DNA from: Aselliscus stoliczkanus
Lineage: Eukaryota > Chordata > Mammalia > Chiroptera > Hipposideridae
Length of the DNA: 64,000 nucleotides
NCBI GenBank assembly: GCA_033961575.1
Contig: CM066729.1
Span: forward strand, 36,366,501 to 36,430,500
Direction: 5' to 3'
Notes under the pieces: model-generated
Databases searched by the model: none
What the model saw: only the letters and a program-made list of their open reading frames with translations
Told to the model about the DNA's origin: nothing
Part shown: positions 54,356 to 64,000 of the stretch, piece by piece
Position numbering within the stretch: the stretch's first letter is position 1
Layout of the letters: each line of letters begins with the position of its first letter
Made by a program: the position numbers and the translations under genes

Positions 54356-54420
<65 letters not shown>
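54303..54420. repeat. Purine microsatellite (GGGA)n(GA)n
   Basis: GAGA units, then seven GGGA-type units (54331-54358), then about 30 GA units to 54420. The G blocks with single-A loops form a strong plus-strand G-quadruplex motif. Confidence 0.97.
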
Positions 54421-54424
<4 letters not shown>

Positions 54425-57400
54425 TTCTCAGGAAAAAAAAATCTTCATTTTTAATTTTTCTTCAGATTCTGGCAAAAGGATGTGATGGACATTACAAAAT
54501 GAGGAACATTAATATTCCCAGGGATCCTGTCATTTTCACTCAGTATTTGCTTCTTCACTATCTTTGTCTCAGGGCTACAGTTTTGCTTGGTACAGAACCA
54601 CATGTCATCTAGAATAGAAATACAATAGCTCCCTCTTATCAAAATAACAATTAAGAGACAGGGAAACAAATCTATATATCCAGCTTCCTAGCTAAACACA
54701 AGAGTAAATTAATCATGTTCTCCAATTTTAAAATGTAATTATCATGTTTCTTCAATTTCAAATTTTAATTATTATTGATAGAACAAAAATAGTATGGGTG
54801 ACCATTTAAATTGTTAAAAGTTAATGGAATTAATTAAAATATATCATCTTGGTATTATGTTCTAACTTCAGAGTAGATACTTTTTTTCTTAAATCAATAT
54901 AATTAATTATATGGCTGATGGTATAGCTTAAGAAACTTTGAGGTTTTTATTCTTGCTAATATTTTAATGGCTTAAAAAATAACATACATCTTACAAATTA
55001 GCACTTTTTATTGAGTTTTCAAGTGTCCATTTGGCAAAATTTAGTAAAAATTTCATGTGAGGAAAAATCTACAAAAAGTTATTTTTTTTTCAAATTTGAA
55101 GATCTGAGCTCTAAGTGATTGACTTTTCCAGGGTGAGAGAAAATTGATAAATGGACAGTATTTATTTTCATCTGGGGGAAAAAATGATCTATGAGTAAAT
55201 GTATAGCATGAAGTGAATTTGTAAAAATTAAGTCATGTTAAGAAACAATTTGATGGTAACTATTAGTTTTGGTTTACACCTTTATAATATTTTGATTATA
55301 TACACTTCTATAAAATTTTGCCAGCAATTGTAGCATGCATGTACACACACATAAAGTACATAAATATTCTTGGTTTTGCAAAGGTGTGTGTGCATGGTGG
55401 GGTTGGTGCTGTAATTTTCCATTGCACAGAATGGACTATCTTACGAATGTCTGGCTGCTTCCCGACCCTAAGGAGTCATCCAAATGTCACAGTTCCCAAA
55501 GTACTTTGGAATTACTTAGGCTAAAACATGCTATTTATTGTGAAGCTATCTTATTTTATTCCCAAGGGAATTTCATCATATTTTTTTTTTTTTTGTATTT
55601 GTGAAAACTGTCAATGTGTCTTTCTCAAAATGCAATTATCTGAAAGAAGCAAACCAACACAGAGTGGACCCCTTGTCCTCAAAGTCATTTTATTAAGAGT
55701 AAATTAGACTGGAAAAATGATAGTCTAAAATGCATTTTCAATAGATTGCTGTCTAAAATGCATTTTCAATAGATTGCTGTCAGGCTTGCTACCTGTCAAA
55801 CAGAGAGGCCCTAAGTTTCATAGTGACATATGGATTAGCCCAGTCTTCCCTGCAGCGTGAAAACAAAAGACAATTGGTGATGCATGGGGCAAACTCATCT
55901 TAAAACAGAGATATCAACAAAGGAAAATGACAGCACAAAAAGACAGAGTGCAGTCTTCTGTCCATATTTGCAAAGAGATTCTGTCTGAATCCATAACTTC
56001 AATACACTATGAGACAGAAAAAGAGAAAATACACATTAACTGTCATTGTTCATTGGATACTTCGTTTTAGCAAATGCTGAATTTCAATCTCTAAAGTGAG
56101 GAACAAGTGGTAACAATGGATAAAATAGCTGCAGTTATAAAAAGTCATTAAGGAGAACCATGTGGAATTAGAATGATTTGATTTTTAAATATCATCCATA
56201 ATAGAGATTTTGAATGAATGTCAAATTTCTCATCCACTAATCAATTGAAAAAAATAAAGGCTGGAATCACAAAAGAATCTCAAGAGCAGAAAAACTCTTT
56301 TCCCAGTTAGAAAGAGCTTTAAACTAGACTGGTGAGGTCATTTAGTTCAGGTTTTGTTTTGGGGAAAAAAGTGTATATCAAAAGTTAAAGAAAATCCTAC
56401 AGATCTGCTTAGGTCTGGTGAAATACAATATGGATTTCTTTTAATCTCCCATGTGAACAATTACGTAGAACACTTGTCTGACCAGTAACTTTCAATTAAA
56501 TAGAAATGAAATTCCTCTAATAGCCATTTTAATCCATATATCCAAAGGGACTCAAAAAACAAGTGTAATAACACAAGGCAAGAAGGAAAGTGTCAGAAAA
56601 TGGTGCATTGCATTAGAGAAACTGCTGGGATTCTAGGCTTGGGAGCAGATGTTATAAAACCAAAGTGAGATAGTTTTGTAGGAATTAATAGTGCCCACCA
56701 GAGAATCATGCAGAGTTCAGTAGGAAATGTTCAGAAAAGGGCACCTTGGGGGTATCCTAAAGAAGTCTGTGTATAGGACAGGGTTCAGTGATGACTATTT
56801 TGTCAAACTATCACCTGTGTGATGGCTCCCTTCCCTGGTGACAGGGTGGCTCTGCAAACTGGAACAGGCAGCATCATGAAAGGGGAGTCACTTAAGGGGA
56901 GCTAGAAGGCCCACTGGGGTGCTTACCGGAAACATATGTTAGGTGTTCATGTTTTATAAGCAGGGGGACATATTTTCTAATTAACTTATTAGGGTTCTTT
57001 AACACATCCATGTCCTGCCTAGCAAAGTTCAGGGTCCTAATTTAAAAAACTGGGCAAGTGAGTTTTGAGGGTTGTCCTTAACTGAACCAAGAGGCACACA
57101 AATGATGCACTATGTCAGAAGTCATGAGAGTTCGGAGGGGGGCGGAGGATTTTAGCTACCAATAGGAAATTAGCAAAATGTAGGCATTTCCAAAGTTCAC
57201 AATTTGGACTTTAAGTGGAGCTCTTCCCAGAGAATTTAACTCATCGATATTTGCTCTAGTGCTATATAGGGTTAAACATGCATAGAAAAATTATACATGA
57301 GTAAAATAAAAATGTTTGTTGTATGTTTTACATCATTTTTTATACTTGTGTTTTTGTTTGATGTCTCTTTGTTTTCTCTCTTCATTATATTTCTTGTTAA

Positions 57401-58439
57401 TAAATCTCTCTCTTTTTTCTTTTTCTACAAGCCCATAGGAACCAGCTTTGATTTCTCATTTTTGGCCTATAAACTCAAACCCCTGAAACCATCGTGTGTA
57501 CTCTTCTGATATAATTGCTGTTGATTTTCTTGCTATTATTGTTGTGGTGCCAGGGTGGTTACATTATTATTTCAGCATTGACACACAGTGTCAGATAAGA
57601 TTGTTCTCAACTGCATAAAACAGATCATAGTTCATTATCCAAATAAGAGTTTATTTTTCTCTCAGAAAGAAGGCCAGGGGTGAGCTTTCCAGGACTGTTC
57701 CTGGGCCTCTTGGTGACATCAGAGTCTAGATGCTTTCTCTCCTTCTGCTCCTCCATTTTTGACATGGGACTTTTTCCCACATGGTCTTCTCATAGATCCC
57801 AGATGTTTGATCTCTGCCCTTCCCTGAGCATCACAAGAAGAAGAGCAAAGACCCAGGGGGAAAGGGTGGTGTTCTTAACAGGAAAGCAACACATTCGCAG
57901 GTATCCTCAGTCATCTTATGGTTACATTTTGTTAGCCAGCACTATGCCTGATGACCATCCCTACCCTGAAAATGCTTGAAAGTGAAGCTTTCAGCTGGTC
58001 ACAGAACCAGTGTTCTGTGTGTATGGAAGAAGGATAGACTAGACACGGGTAGGAAACTAGCAGATTCAATCCTACATGAAAAATCTCACAGAGTGTACAT
58101 AGAGTGAAATAGGAAAATACATTTAAAAAACATAATATTTAATTGTTTAGGATATAAAGAAAACATATTGGAGGGAAATGCAGACCAAAGGAAAGATGGT
58201 TGAAATTCTAATGGAGGATGTAGAAAGGTTGGTGTTTGGACCAAATGCATCAATAAATCTATTTTTCATTTTTAAGAGATTTGAAGTTGACTTGTGTGGA
58301 ATGAAGAGGAGCAGGAAAGAATGGTAAAGTGATGTAATAGGAAAAGAGAACCATGGTTTGTTTCTCCACAATGTTTGCGAACCAAAGATGGGCAGGTGAA
58401 TTTTACAAGGGGCTGTAATGAGGAAGAGCAAATGAGGGC
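54421..58439. other. Long unassigned, low-repeat block
   Basis: About 4 kb with no recognised gene. A perfect 28-bp tandem duplication lies at 55723-55778. The stretch 57580-57960 (GTTTATTTTTCTCTCAGAAAG onward) has the feel of an old dispersed element, but I cannot name it. Frames of 89-99 codons have no domain. Confidence 0.5.
55723..55778. repeat. Perfect 28-bp tandem duplication
   Basis: The unit beginning GTCTAAAATGCATTTTCAAT occurs at 55723-55750 and is repeated without change at 55751-55778, followed by GTC. It contains the palindromic core AAAATGCATTTT. Confidence 0.97.
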
Positions 58440-58545
58440 AGAACTGGCCAATTCTGGCTTCTCGACAGCTGCACTGTGTGGTCTTGGACAAGTCATACAA
58501 CTCTGGGGCCAGATATTTTCTGCAATAATTAAATGTAGTAAGACC
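58440..58545 (+). mobile_element. MIR fragment
   Basis: AACTGGCCAATTCTGGCTTCTCGACAGCTGCACTGTGTGGTCTTGGACAAGTCATACAACTC corresponds to MIR 'tctgccacttactagctgtgtgaccttgggcaagttacttaac'. Truncated right after. Confidence 0.65.
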
Positions 58546-58552
58546 ATTTTCC

Positions 58553-58580
58553 TATAGGGCTACTGACTTGTAGCCCTATA
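58553..58580. repeat. Perfect 10-bp stem hairpin
   Basis: TATAGGGCTA (58553-58562), 8-base loop CTGACTTG, then TAGCCCTATA (58571-58580). No terminator function is implied in this genome. Confidence 0.9.
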
Positions 58581-58828
58581 ACAGAATTATGTAAAAATCC
58601 TTTAAAGAAGGAAGTGTTATAGCCATGTGCGAGAAATTATTAGTGTTACTATACTGTCTGTACGTTTTTCCCTTTCCTATTTGTTACCTTTTTCCTTTCC
58701 TAATCTCTACTCACTCTCTCACATGAAATTGGTACAGGGTGGAATAGACAATATTTGAGATCTTTCTAGAAGTTACTGTTGACAAATATGGATGATATTC
58801 CTTCAACCTGTACCCACTAGTGCTCAAA

Positions 58829-58963
58829 TACAGAGGATGCCAAAAAAAAAGTATACACATTATAAGAAAGGAAAAAACTGTATTAAAACTGTAACACTTA
58901 ATATATACCAACAACAAGAGATGAATACAATCATGTGTATACACTTTTTTGCCAACCCTGGTA
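58829..58963. mobile_element. Tc1/mariner-like MITE with TA duplication
   Basis: TA (58829-58830), then CAGAGGATGCCAAAAAAAAAGTATACACA on the left. The reverse complement of the right end reads CCAGGGTTGGCAAAAAAGTGTATACACA, followed by TA (58962-58963). The arms match over about 27 bases with one or two indels, ending in the shared GTATACACA. The 131-bp unit has no coding capacity. A TA target duplication plus these arms fits a Tc1/mariner non-autonomous element; subfamily not named. Confidence 0.85.
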
Positions 58964-61085
58964 TTTATCTATGAGAAACTGAGCCATGGTCTAAAATATT
59001 CCTTGTGATTTTTAGCTCAAATGGAAAAATTGTGTTTTCCAGCTGTGTGTGCTGGAGGCCAACATACTATTCTGACATGTTGCATGTTTTAAGTGCTTCC
59101 TTTCAGCTTTGAAATGTATTAAAATTATCTACCTTTGTAATGAACAATTCCTATTAAAAACAACTTCAGCATGGAAGGTCCCCAGAGGAGAAGAGTGCAG
59201 AGATCTGCTTCTGACAGTGGGGTTCCTCACAGATCTCTACCACCAGCAGCCCCAGGCCAGGGGCCAATTCCACATGTGGTTGGCCTTACCAGCGCCATAG
59301 TTCCCACATTCATTGTGAGCTTCAGTCACTTTAAGTGGTCTCTGGTATGTAGTAAAGGAATGGTGTCAGCAGCATATTCCTAATTTTTAGAGCTTAGGTA
59401 GATTCCATCATGTTTCTTTTATGCCTCCTACATAATTTTCTGTTTGGCAACCTATTGAATTTCTATGCCAATTTTCCATAATTTTATTCAACGGACACTT
59501 ACTACTTGATAACAGTGTTTTCCAAATTGATGCATCAGAACTTTTGCTTTTTTGTCCTTAATTCTAAATCTTTAAAATGAAGCCAACTAATGGCTGGCAT
59601 TTTTCTTCTTTATGTGTTAGAAAGCAGAGTTCTTTATATCTGGCTTCAGCTTTCCTTCAGTTTATCCTTCTTTTCTGATCTTTCTTATCCTTTTTATAGA
59701 CAAGGTCAATGTCACCCAAGATGCCAGCCAGCACTTAAGCAAATCATGGGGGTGCCATTGTCTTCATATGGTCCCTATGGTCTGAAATGAGTTCTCAAGG
59801 ACACAGGACTAGGGGGCTCTACAGATTAGATGTTGAGGAAGTGGTTTACAACCAGGAAACCCACCACAGATTTATTTATAAATAAGAAGGCCAATACACT
59901 AATGTACATTCAAAAAGATTTCTTATTGTGACGAGAATATTTATGACTGACTTAAATATATTAATTCCCTTAATGCCAATTAAGACCCAAAGTTAGATAC
60001 TGGCCCACTCCTAATTTGTGTGGGTGCTGGAGCAAGAGTACAAATCGAGGCCCCAATACCACCTGAGTATTCACAAATAAGAAATTAATATATTGTTGAT
60101 TGAAATATGTTCTGTCTTACCCCCTTGACAAATATGCTTTATCATAATCTGTAATGCCAGGCTAGAATTAGAATATTCTGCTTTCCTTATGGGGAGGAAT
60201 CAGCATCATGGCTCCCAGCCTTTACATCTGTGCTCTTTGGCCCAAGACCCATCCCTTTTTATCCTTGCCTTTTTCTCTGCCCTACCAAGGGGCTCACATC
60301 CATCTTGTGAACACCTTAGCCAGGACTAGCTTAAGCTCAATCTATACCACCAGCAAATAGACATCTGCTGGCCACTTCTGTGCCTTCCTTTGGGAGATGA
60401 GACCCAGCCAAGAGTCAGAACAGAATCTTGAGGCAAACGTGACTCCATTTGGGCAGGCACTCAGAACGTGAGGTGACAGCCAGTCTAGCGGCCCAAAGTA
60501 GACTTCAGTTGGCTCAGGTGCTTTAGGCTTGTGACCTTGACTCAGACCGCAGGTGGGACCCCTCCTGACACTGGTTAGGGCTGTCAGCTGCTGTGTCCTT
60601 GCTTCAGCTCTTGCTGACTACAATCAACACCACTCACGCCCCCTCCACTGTCTTGAATGCTGCCTTCCCTCCATTTCCTTACCAGCAATTCTCACCCGCC
60701 CACACTTTCCCCAGGGCCTCCACTCTTCCTAGAAAGCTTTATGTACACTGTCAAATTCTTGTTTCCAGAAAGGGCTAAATTGATTATATTTATTCAAACA
60801 TATTTGAAGTCTGCAATCTTGAAATTCCCCCGAGTCACCTTGTCTGAATTTGGGGGGCGGTCTCTCAACTCTTGGTCACCTGTTCTTAGGAATTCCTTGG
60901 GTTCATATACCTATTACTGATCTCATCTAGTAGGTGGGCTTCCTTGACCATTTCCAGAGGTCATTAAGAAATATTTCACTGGTTGTGAAGATGCTTTGCA
61001 TGTGAATCCCTCCCCAGCTTTCTTAAGTAGATATTTAGTAAGATTCCTCCTCATTATAAAGTAAACACCTCAAGTTCATCACAAG
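58964..61085. other. Unassigned sequence
   Basis: About 2.1 kb without a recognised gene. Frames of 60-87 codons (59109-59383, 60593-60920) have no domain. A 14-bp palindrome TTATTTATAAATAA lies near 59872-59885. Confidence 0.5.
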
Positions 61086-61152
61086 AACAAGTGGTTTTCA
61101 AACTCGGCTAAATATCAGAGTGGAGAGCCTGTGGAAAAACAGATCGAAGGCT

Positions 61153-61192
<40 letters not shown>
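61086..61192 (+). mobile_element. MER5A-like element, left part, with (GT)n
   Basis: GTTTTCAAACTCGGCTAAATATCAGAGTGGAGAGCCTGTGG, AACAGATCGAAGGC matches the MER5A left half ('...tttcaaactt...catcagaatcacctggagggctt...acagattgctggg'). An 18-unit (GT)n microsatellite (61156-61192) expanded inside it. The element resumes at 61322. Confidence 0.65.
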
Positions 61193-61195
<3 letters not shown>

Positions 61196-61340
61196 TTGCA
61201 TTTTATTTTATTTTATTTTATTTTATTATTAGAGTTTATTGGGGTGACAATGGTTAGTAAAGTTACATAGGTTTCAGATGTACAGTTCTGCAATTCATCA
61301 TCTATATATCCCATGGTGTGCTTACATTTGCATTTATGGC
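61193..61340 (-). mobile_element. 5'-truncated L1 3' end inserted into MER5A-like element
   Basis: ATTTGCATTT occurs on both sides (61194-61203 and 61327-61336), a TSD. Between them lie a (TTTTA)n tail and antisense L1 3'UTR text AGAGTTTATTGGGGTGACAATGGTTAGTAAAGTTACATAGG, ending near CATGGTGTGCTTAC. Only about 120 bp of L1 was inserted. Confidence 0.82.
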
Positions 61341-61405
61341 ACGTTCCCAGGTGGCACTGATGCTTGCTGCTGGTCCAGAGGACACACTTTGGGAACACAC
61401 CAGTG
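61337..61405 (+). mobile_element. MER5A-like element, right part
   Basis: ATGGCACGTTCCCAGGTGGCACTGATGCTTGCTGCTGGTCCAGAGGACACACTTTGGGAACAC matches the MER5A right end ('...aagttcccaggtgatgctgatgctgctggtccggggaccacactttgagaacc'). Confidence 0.88.
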
Positions 61406-61439
61406 CTCTTCAGGTGCACCTTTCTCTTCCTCTCCTCTA

Positions 61440-61800
61440 GCTCACTCTTCAGTATAGCACAATTTATTTTCTAACCTCACCATCTACTGTCATTGCTCTG
61501 ACCAGAGTCACCAGTGCTTTCCCATGGCTAAATGTAATAGCTAATTGCTAAATCGAATGGACACGTTCTATGTCCATTAGATTCTTGGGAATTTTTGATG
61601 CTTTTGAAGTGATTGACAACCACTTCTATATTTCCTCCTTTTGGATTTTATGTCACACAACTTTCTGGTTCTTCTACTTCTCTGAATGCTATGCTTTTCT
61701 TGTTTCACCTTTCACCTGGAAAGCCTCTACTCACTTCTTTCTACATTGGTACCAGTGTCACTTCCCAAAGAAGCAGTTCCTTTCTTTTGCCCCAGAGACA
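61440..61800 (+). mobile_element. L2 LINE fragment, sense
   Basis: CTGTCATTGCTCTGACCAGAGTCACCAGTGC, then GATGCTTTTGAAGTGATTGACAACCACTTC (coding EVIDNHF, compare the L2 'DTVDHS' stretch), and CACTTTCT-type text follow, in sense order. The 122-codon frame at 61570-61938 is residual L2 coding sequence plus flank, not a host gene. Confidence 0.6.
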
Positions 61801-63790
61801 TGGACAGCCTCTGCTTTTCCTTTCCCATTTTACTCTACTTGTGATGATAGCATTCCTTCTGTAATACCTGTAATGGGATATGTTCACCAGTCTCCTTGCT
61901 TAGGGAGAATTTTGTTTTATTTTCCCAAGGATTGCTAAACAGTAGGTGTGAAGACTTGCTGAGATTCATTATTACTCTGCTAGGTACCAGTGCCCACTCT
62001 CATTCTTTGGAATATAGTAAAGGTATGTCTATGAAAGGTCATGAGAAGGGTGAAAGGAAAGTCTCTGGTTTGGAGCAGATGTCAACTCCTGCATATCCAG
62101 TTGACATGTGCTGGTTGCGCATCAAGGGAAACCCTCTACAGATGCAGCTGCCAGTGGCAGGAACTGCTAACATTATCTTCGGAGCATGTAATGTTTTGCA
62201 AGTCTGGTAGTCTGAGGATGAAAATTCATCTCCCATTTATCGCCTGGATACCTGAACCATGTCACAGTTGCCTCTGCTGAAAGTATTATTCAGTTTGCAT
62301 GGCTTGAATAGATTTGGCCCTCCCTTCCCTTTCTCATTAAACTTTCTGCCCTCATCCTCATCCTTTCATGTCTCCTCCATGCTTTGTAAAAGGAGAACCT
62401 TCATCTTTCAAGCAATGTTTTATCCATTATAGGAGTTCACTATGTCCTCAAGGCTTAAATCCTTGGAAACAAAATTGTGAATAAGGAAGACCTTTTTTCT
62501 TTCTTCACTGTTTCACCCAATTATGTTGCTCTCCAGGGTAATATGCCCAACACAGACCAGGTGTTTCTCTGTAGGATGATGAGAGTGTGAGAAGTATTCT
62601 ATCTGGAAAAAAAAGGGGGGTGGGGGGCTGGTTATTATGCTAACATTTAGCCTATGATTCAATTCACTGCGCTACTAGATTTGACCATAACCACTCTGTG
62701 GCCAGGAACTCTGCTGTTCATCTTTGTGGCCACCTTGCCCATTACACCTGTCATATCTGTCATGTTTACCAGAGGATCTGGAGGTACCATCATTTTACAC
62801 AAAATGATAGCCTATTGCTATCAACTATAGGAGAAGTTCAAAGAGTACACAGTCAATCAACTCCTAATATGAATGCACCCTCAGGGCCGTAGGTCAGCAG
62901 GGCTGAAAAGAGCCTCCTGAATAACTGTTCCCTCCCTTCTCCAAAGCCCTATTTCTCTATAGAATCCAGGGTCAGTAGCAGCAGCCGCATATGTGCAACT
63001 CAAGCTTCTCTCCATCTGCTTCCTCCTTAGGGAAAATCGAACACTAAAATGACTTTCTAAGGGGAGGCAGCACAGCTGCCATCACCACCATCTCTATAGA
63101 ATCCCAGGATGAAAAAGCCCACTTCCTCTCCCCCTCAGCTCTGTTTTCTTTTGGACACATTCTGAATGGCAATGATGACTCACTTTGCTGCTGGGACACT
63201 GGCTCCGGGAGCACCTTCTTTGCCACTCTGGCCTCCACTCCATTTATCTTCTGGTCCTGGGAGCCAGGGAAACAGGACTATTTCTATCTCAGGCATCTGT
63301 GTTTCTGATCAGCTGTGTTTTAGGCCAATGTAAGTGTGAGGAAGAACTGGAACTAGTTCACATTTCACTGAAGTTGAGCTTTCATTGGGATGAGGGGCAA
63401 AGAAATGTGTTGATGCTGAAATGTCAGAGTCGGAAGGCAGAGAATTCTGGGGTCAGGGCGGAGGCCACCATCGCTGTCTCTGGGAGCCTTGGCAGAATTC
63501 GGAGGCTATGGAGCAAAACTTTGGATAAATCTGGCAGTCATCATGTTTCTCTACCTAAAAATTAAACAATGTCTAGAGAGAATCATTTATTTCTTTAGCC
63601 CTGAAATTAAGGTTATAACTGGCTAAGTGATCTCAGCTTTGTTGCTTTAGTTTACTGATGTATGTGGAAGTCGTAATTTTTCAAAGGAGCTCTAACTTAG
63701 AAGTTTTTTAAATTTATATTAGTAACTCTCAGCTTCTTTCATTTCTTTCTTGTAATTGTTATTCTTCTCAAGAACAACCATTTAATTCGA
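61801..63790. other. Unassigned sequence
   Basis: About 2 kb without a recognised repeat. The longest frame (63185-63565, 126 codons, plus) has no known domain and begins at an arbitrary Met. I see no flanking splice signals that would justify an exon call. It is the best place to test for an unannotated transcript, but that is weak. Confidence 0.45.
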
Positions 63791-63799
63791 ACTTAGTTT

Positions 63800-63890
63800 G
63801 TTTGAAGGTAGGGCCTGGCCACCTGTATTATTTCAATTCTTCCCAGGTGATTCTATTGCACAGCCAGGGCTGAGAACCACTGACGGAGAC
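63800..63890 (+). mobile_element. MER5A-like 3' fragment
   Basis: CCAGGTGATTCTATTGCACAGCCAGGGCTGAGAACCACTG follows the right end of a MER5-type element ('...cccaggtgattctgatgcacagccagggttgagaaccactg'). Confidence 0.75.
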
Positions 63891-64000
63891 GCTGTAAGAC
63901 CATCTCACTCTAACATGTTATTTGCTGAGTCAAAGATTTAATAACTTGCTGCTATAATCTATTGATTGGTTTCTTGCTCCATATTGTAACAGTATGACAT

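Noticed and set aside
54331..54420. CRISPR-like or other phased array
   Set aside because: Simple GGGA/GA microsatellite with no spacers; the genome is mammalian.
57580..57965. Possible old DNA transposon or L1 piece
   Set aside because: The texture suggests a dispersed repeat, but I could not match an ordered set of diagnostic blocks or find ends.
58553..58580. Rho-independent terminator or microRNA hairpin
   Set aside because: The stem is only 10 bp with no T tract role in this genome, and too short for a pre-miRNA.
63185..63565. 126-codon plus frame as a possible gene
   Set aside because: No domain, no paralogue recalled, no splice or promoter signals; length is within chance for 64 kb.

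Overview
The window is nuclear DNA from a placental mammal. It is AT-rich and CpG-poor, and most of it is built from layered mammalian retrotransposons: L1, L2, MIR, a CR1/L3-type relic, ERV LTRs, and small hAT and Tc1/mariner MITEs. I found no protein-coding exon, rRNA or functional tRNA that I can support. The open frames are short and lie in repeats, microsatellites or sequence with no recognisable domain. The only protein-like stretches are decayed L1 ORF1 and ORF2 pieces and possible L2 reverse-transcriptase remnants. It reads as intergenic or intronic DNA.

The lineage clue is a young tRNA-derived SINE with A- and B-box promoter motifs, present about a dozen times and mostly flanked by clear target-site duplications (TSDs). 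Two copies continue into a long GC-rich body ending in AATAAA, a TCTT(T) terminator and poly(A), which is the layout of a T+ SINE. This, with Laurasiatherian-style L1 3' ends and a TA-flanked MITE, suggests a bat, perhaps a rhinolophoid (a Rhin-1-like family). That assignment is from memory and is not proven.

Layout. 1-8.4 kb: sparse sequence with SINEs (1.5, 3.4, 5.2, 7.8 kb), MIRs and an L2 piece; the 5.2-kb SINE has its segments permuted. 8.4-14.8 kb: antisense L2 copies, a composite SINE (9.5 kb), a CR1/L3-like relic, a small MITE and a MER5A-like element. 14.8-17 kb: nothing recognised. 17-24.7 kb: L1 territory, with an antisense L1 that contains a second antisense L1, which itself contains a short L1 insertion; a second composite SINE lies near the junction. 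25-31.6 kb: mostly unassigned, with L2 and L1 pieces. 31.6-33.8 kb: a three-layer nest, in which a hAT MITE is split by an L1 with a 5' inversion and that L1 is split by a solo LTR. 34-41.5 kb: SINEs, a probable LTR, and L1 and L2 3' ends. 41.7-44.6 kb: antisense L1 with two 5'UTR monomers and a decayed ORF1, followed by a sense L1 3' end. 44.6-58.5 kb: MIRs, a poly(A) retrocopy tail, L2, SINEs, and a large pyrimidine/purine microsatellite pair at 53.9-54.4 kb. 58.8-64 kb: a Tc1/mariner-like MITE, a MER5A-like element split by an L1 tail, and L2.

No genes here act together as a pathway. The useful content is the insertion history and the young SINE families. Family names rest on remembered consensus resemblance; boundaries, TSDs and inverted repeats were read directly from the sequence.
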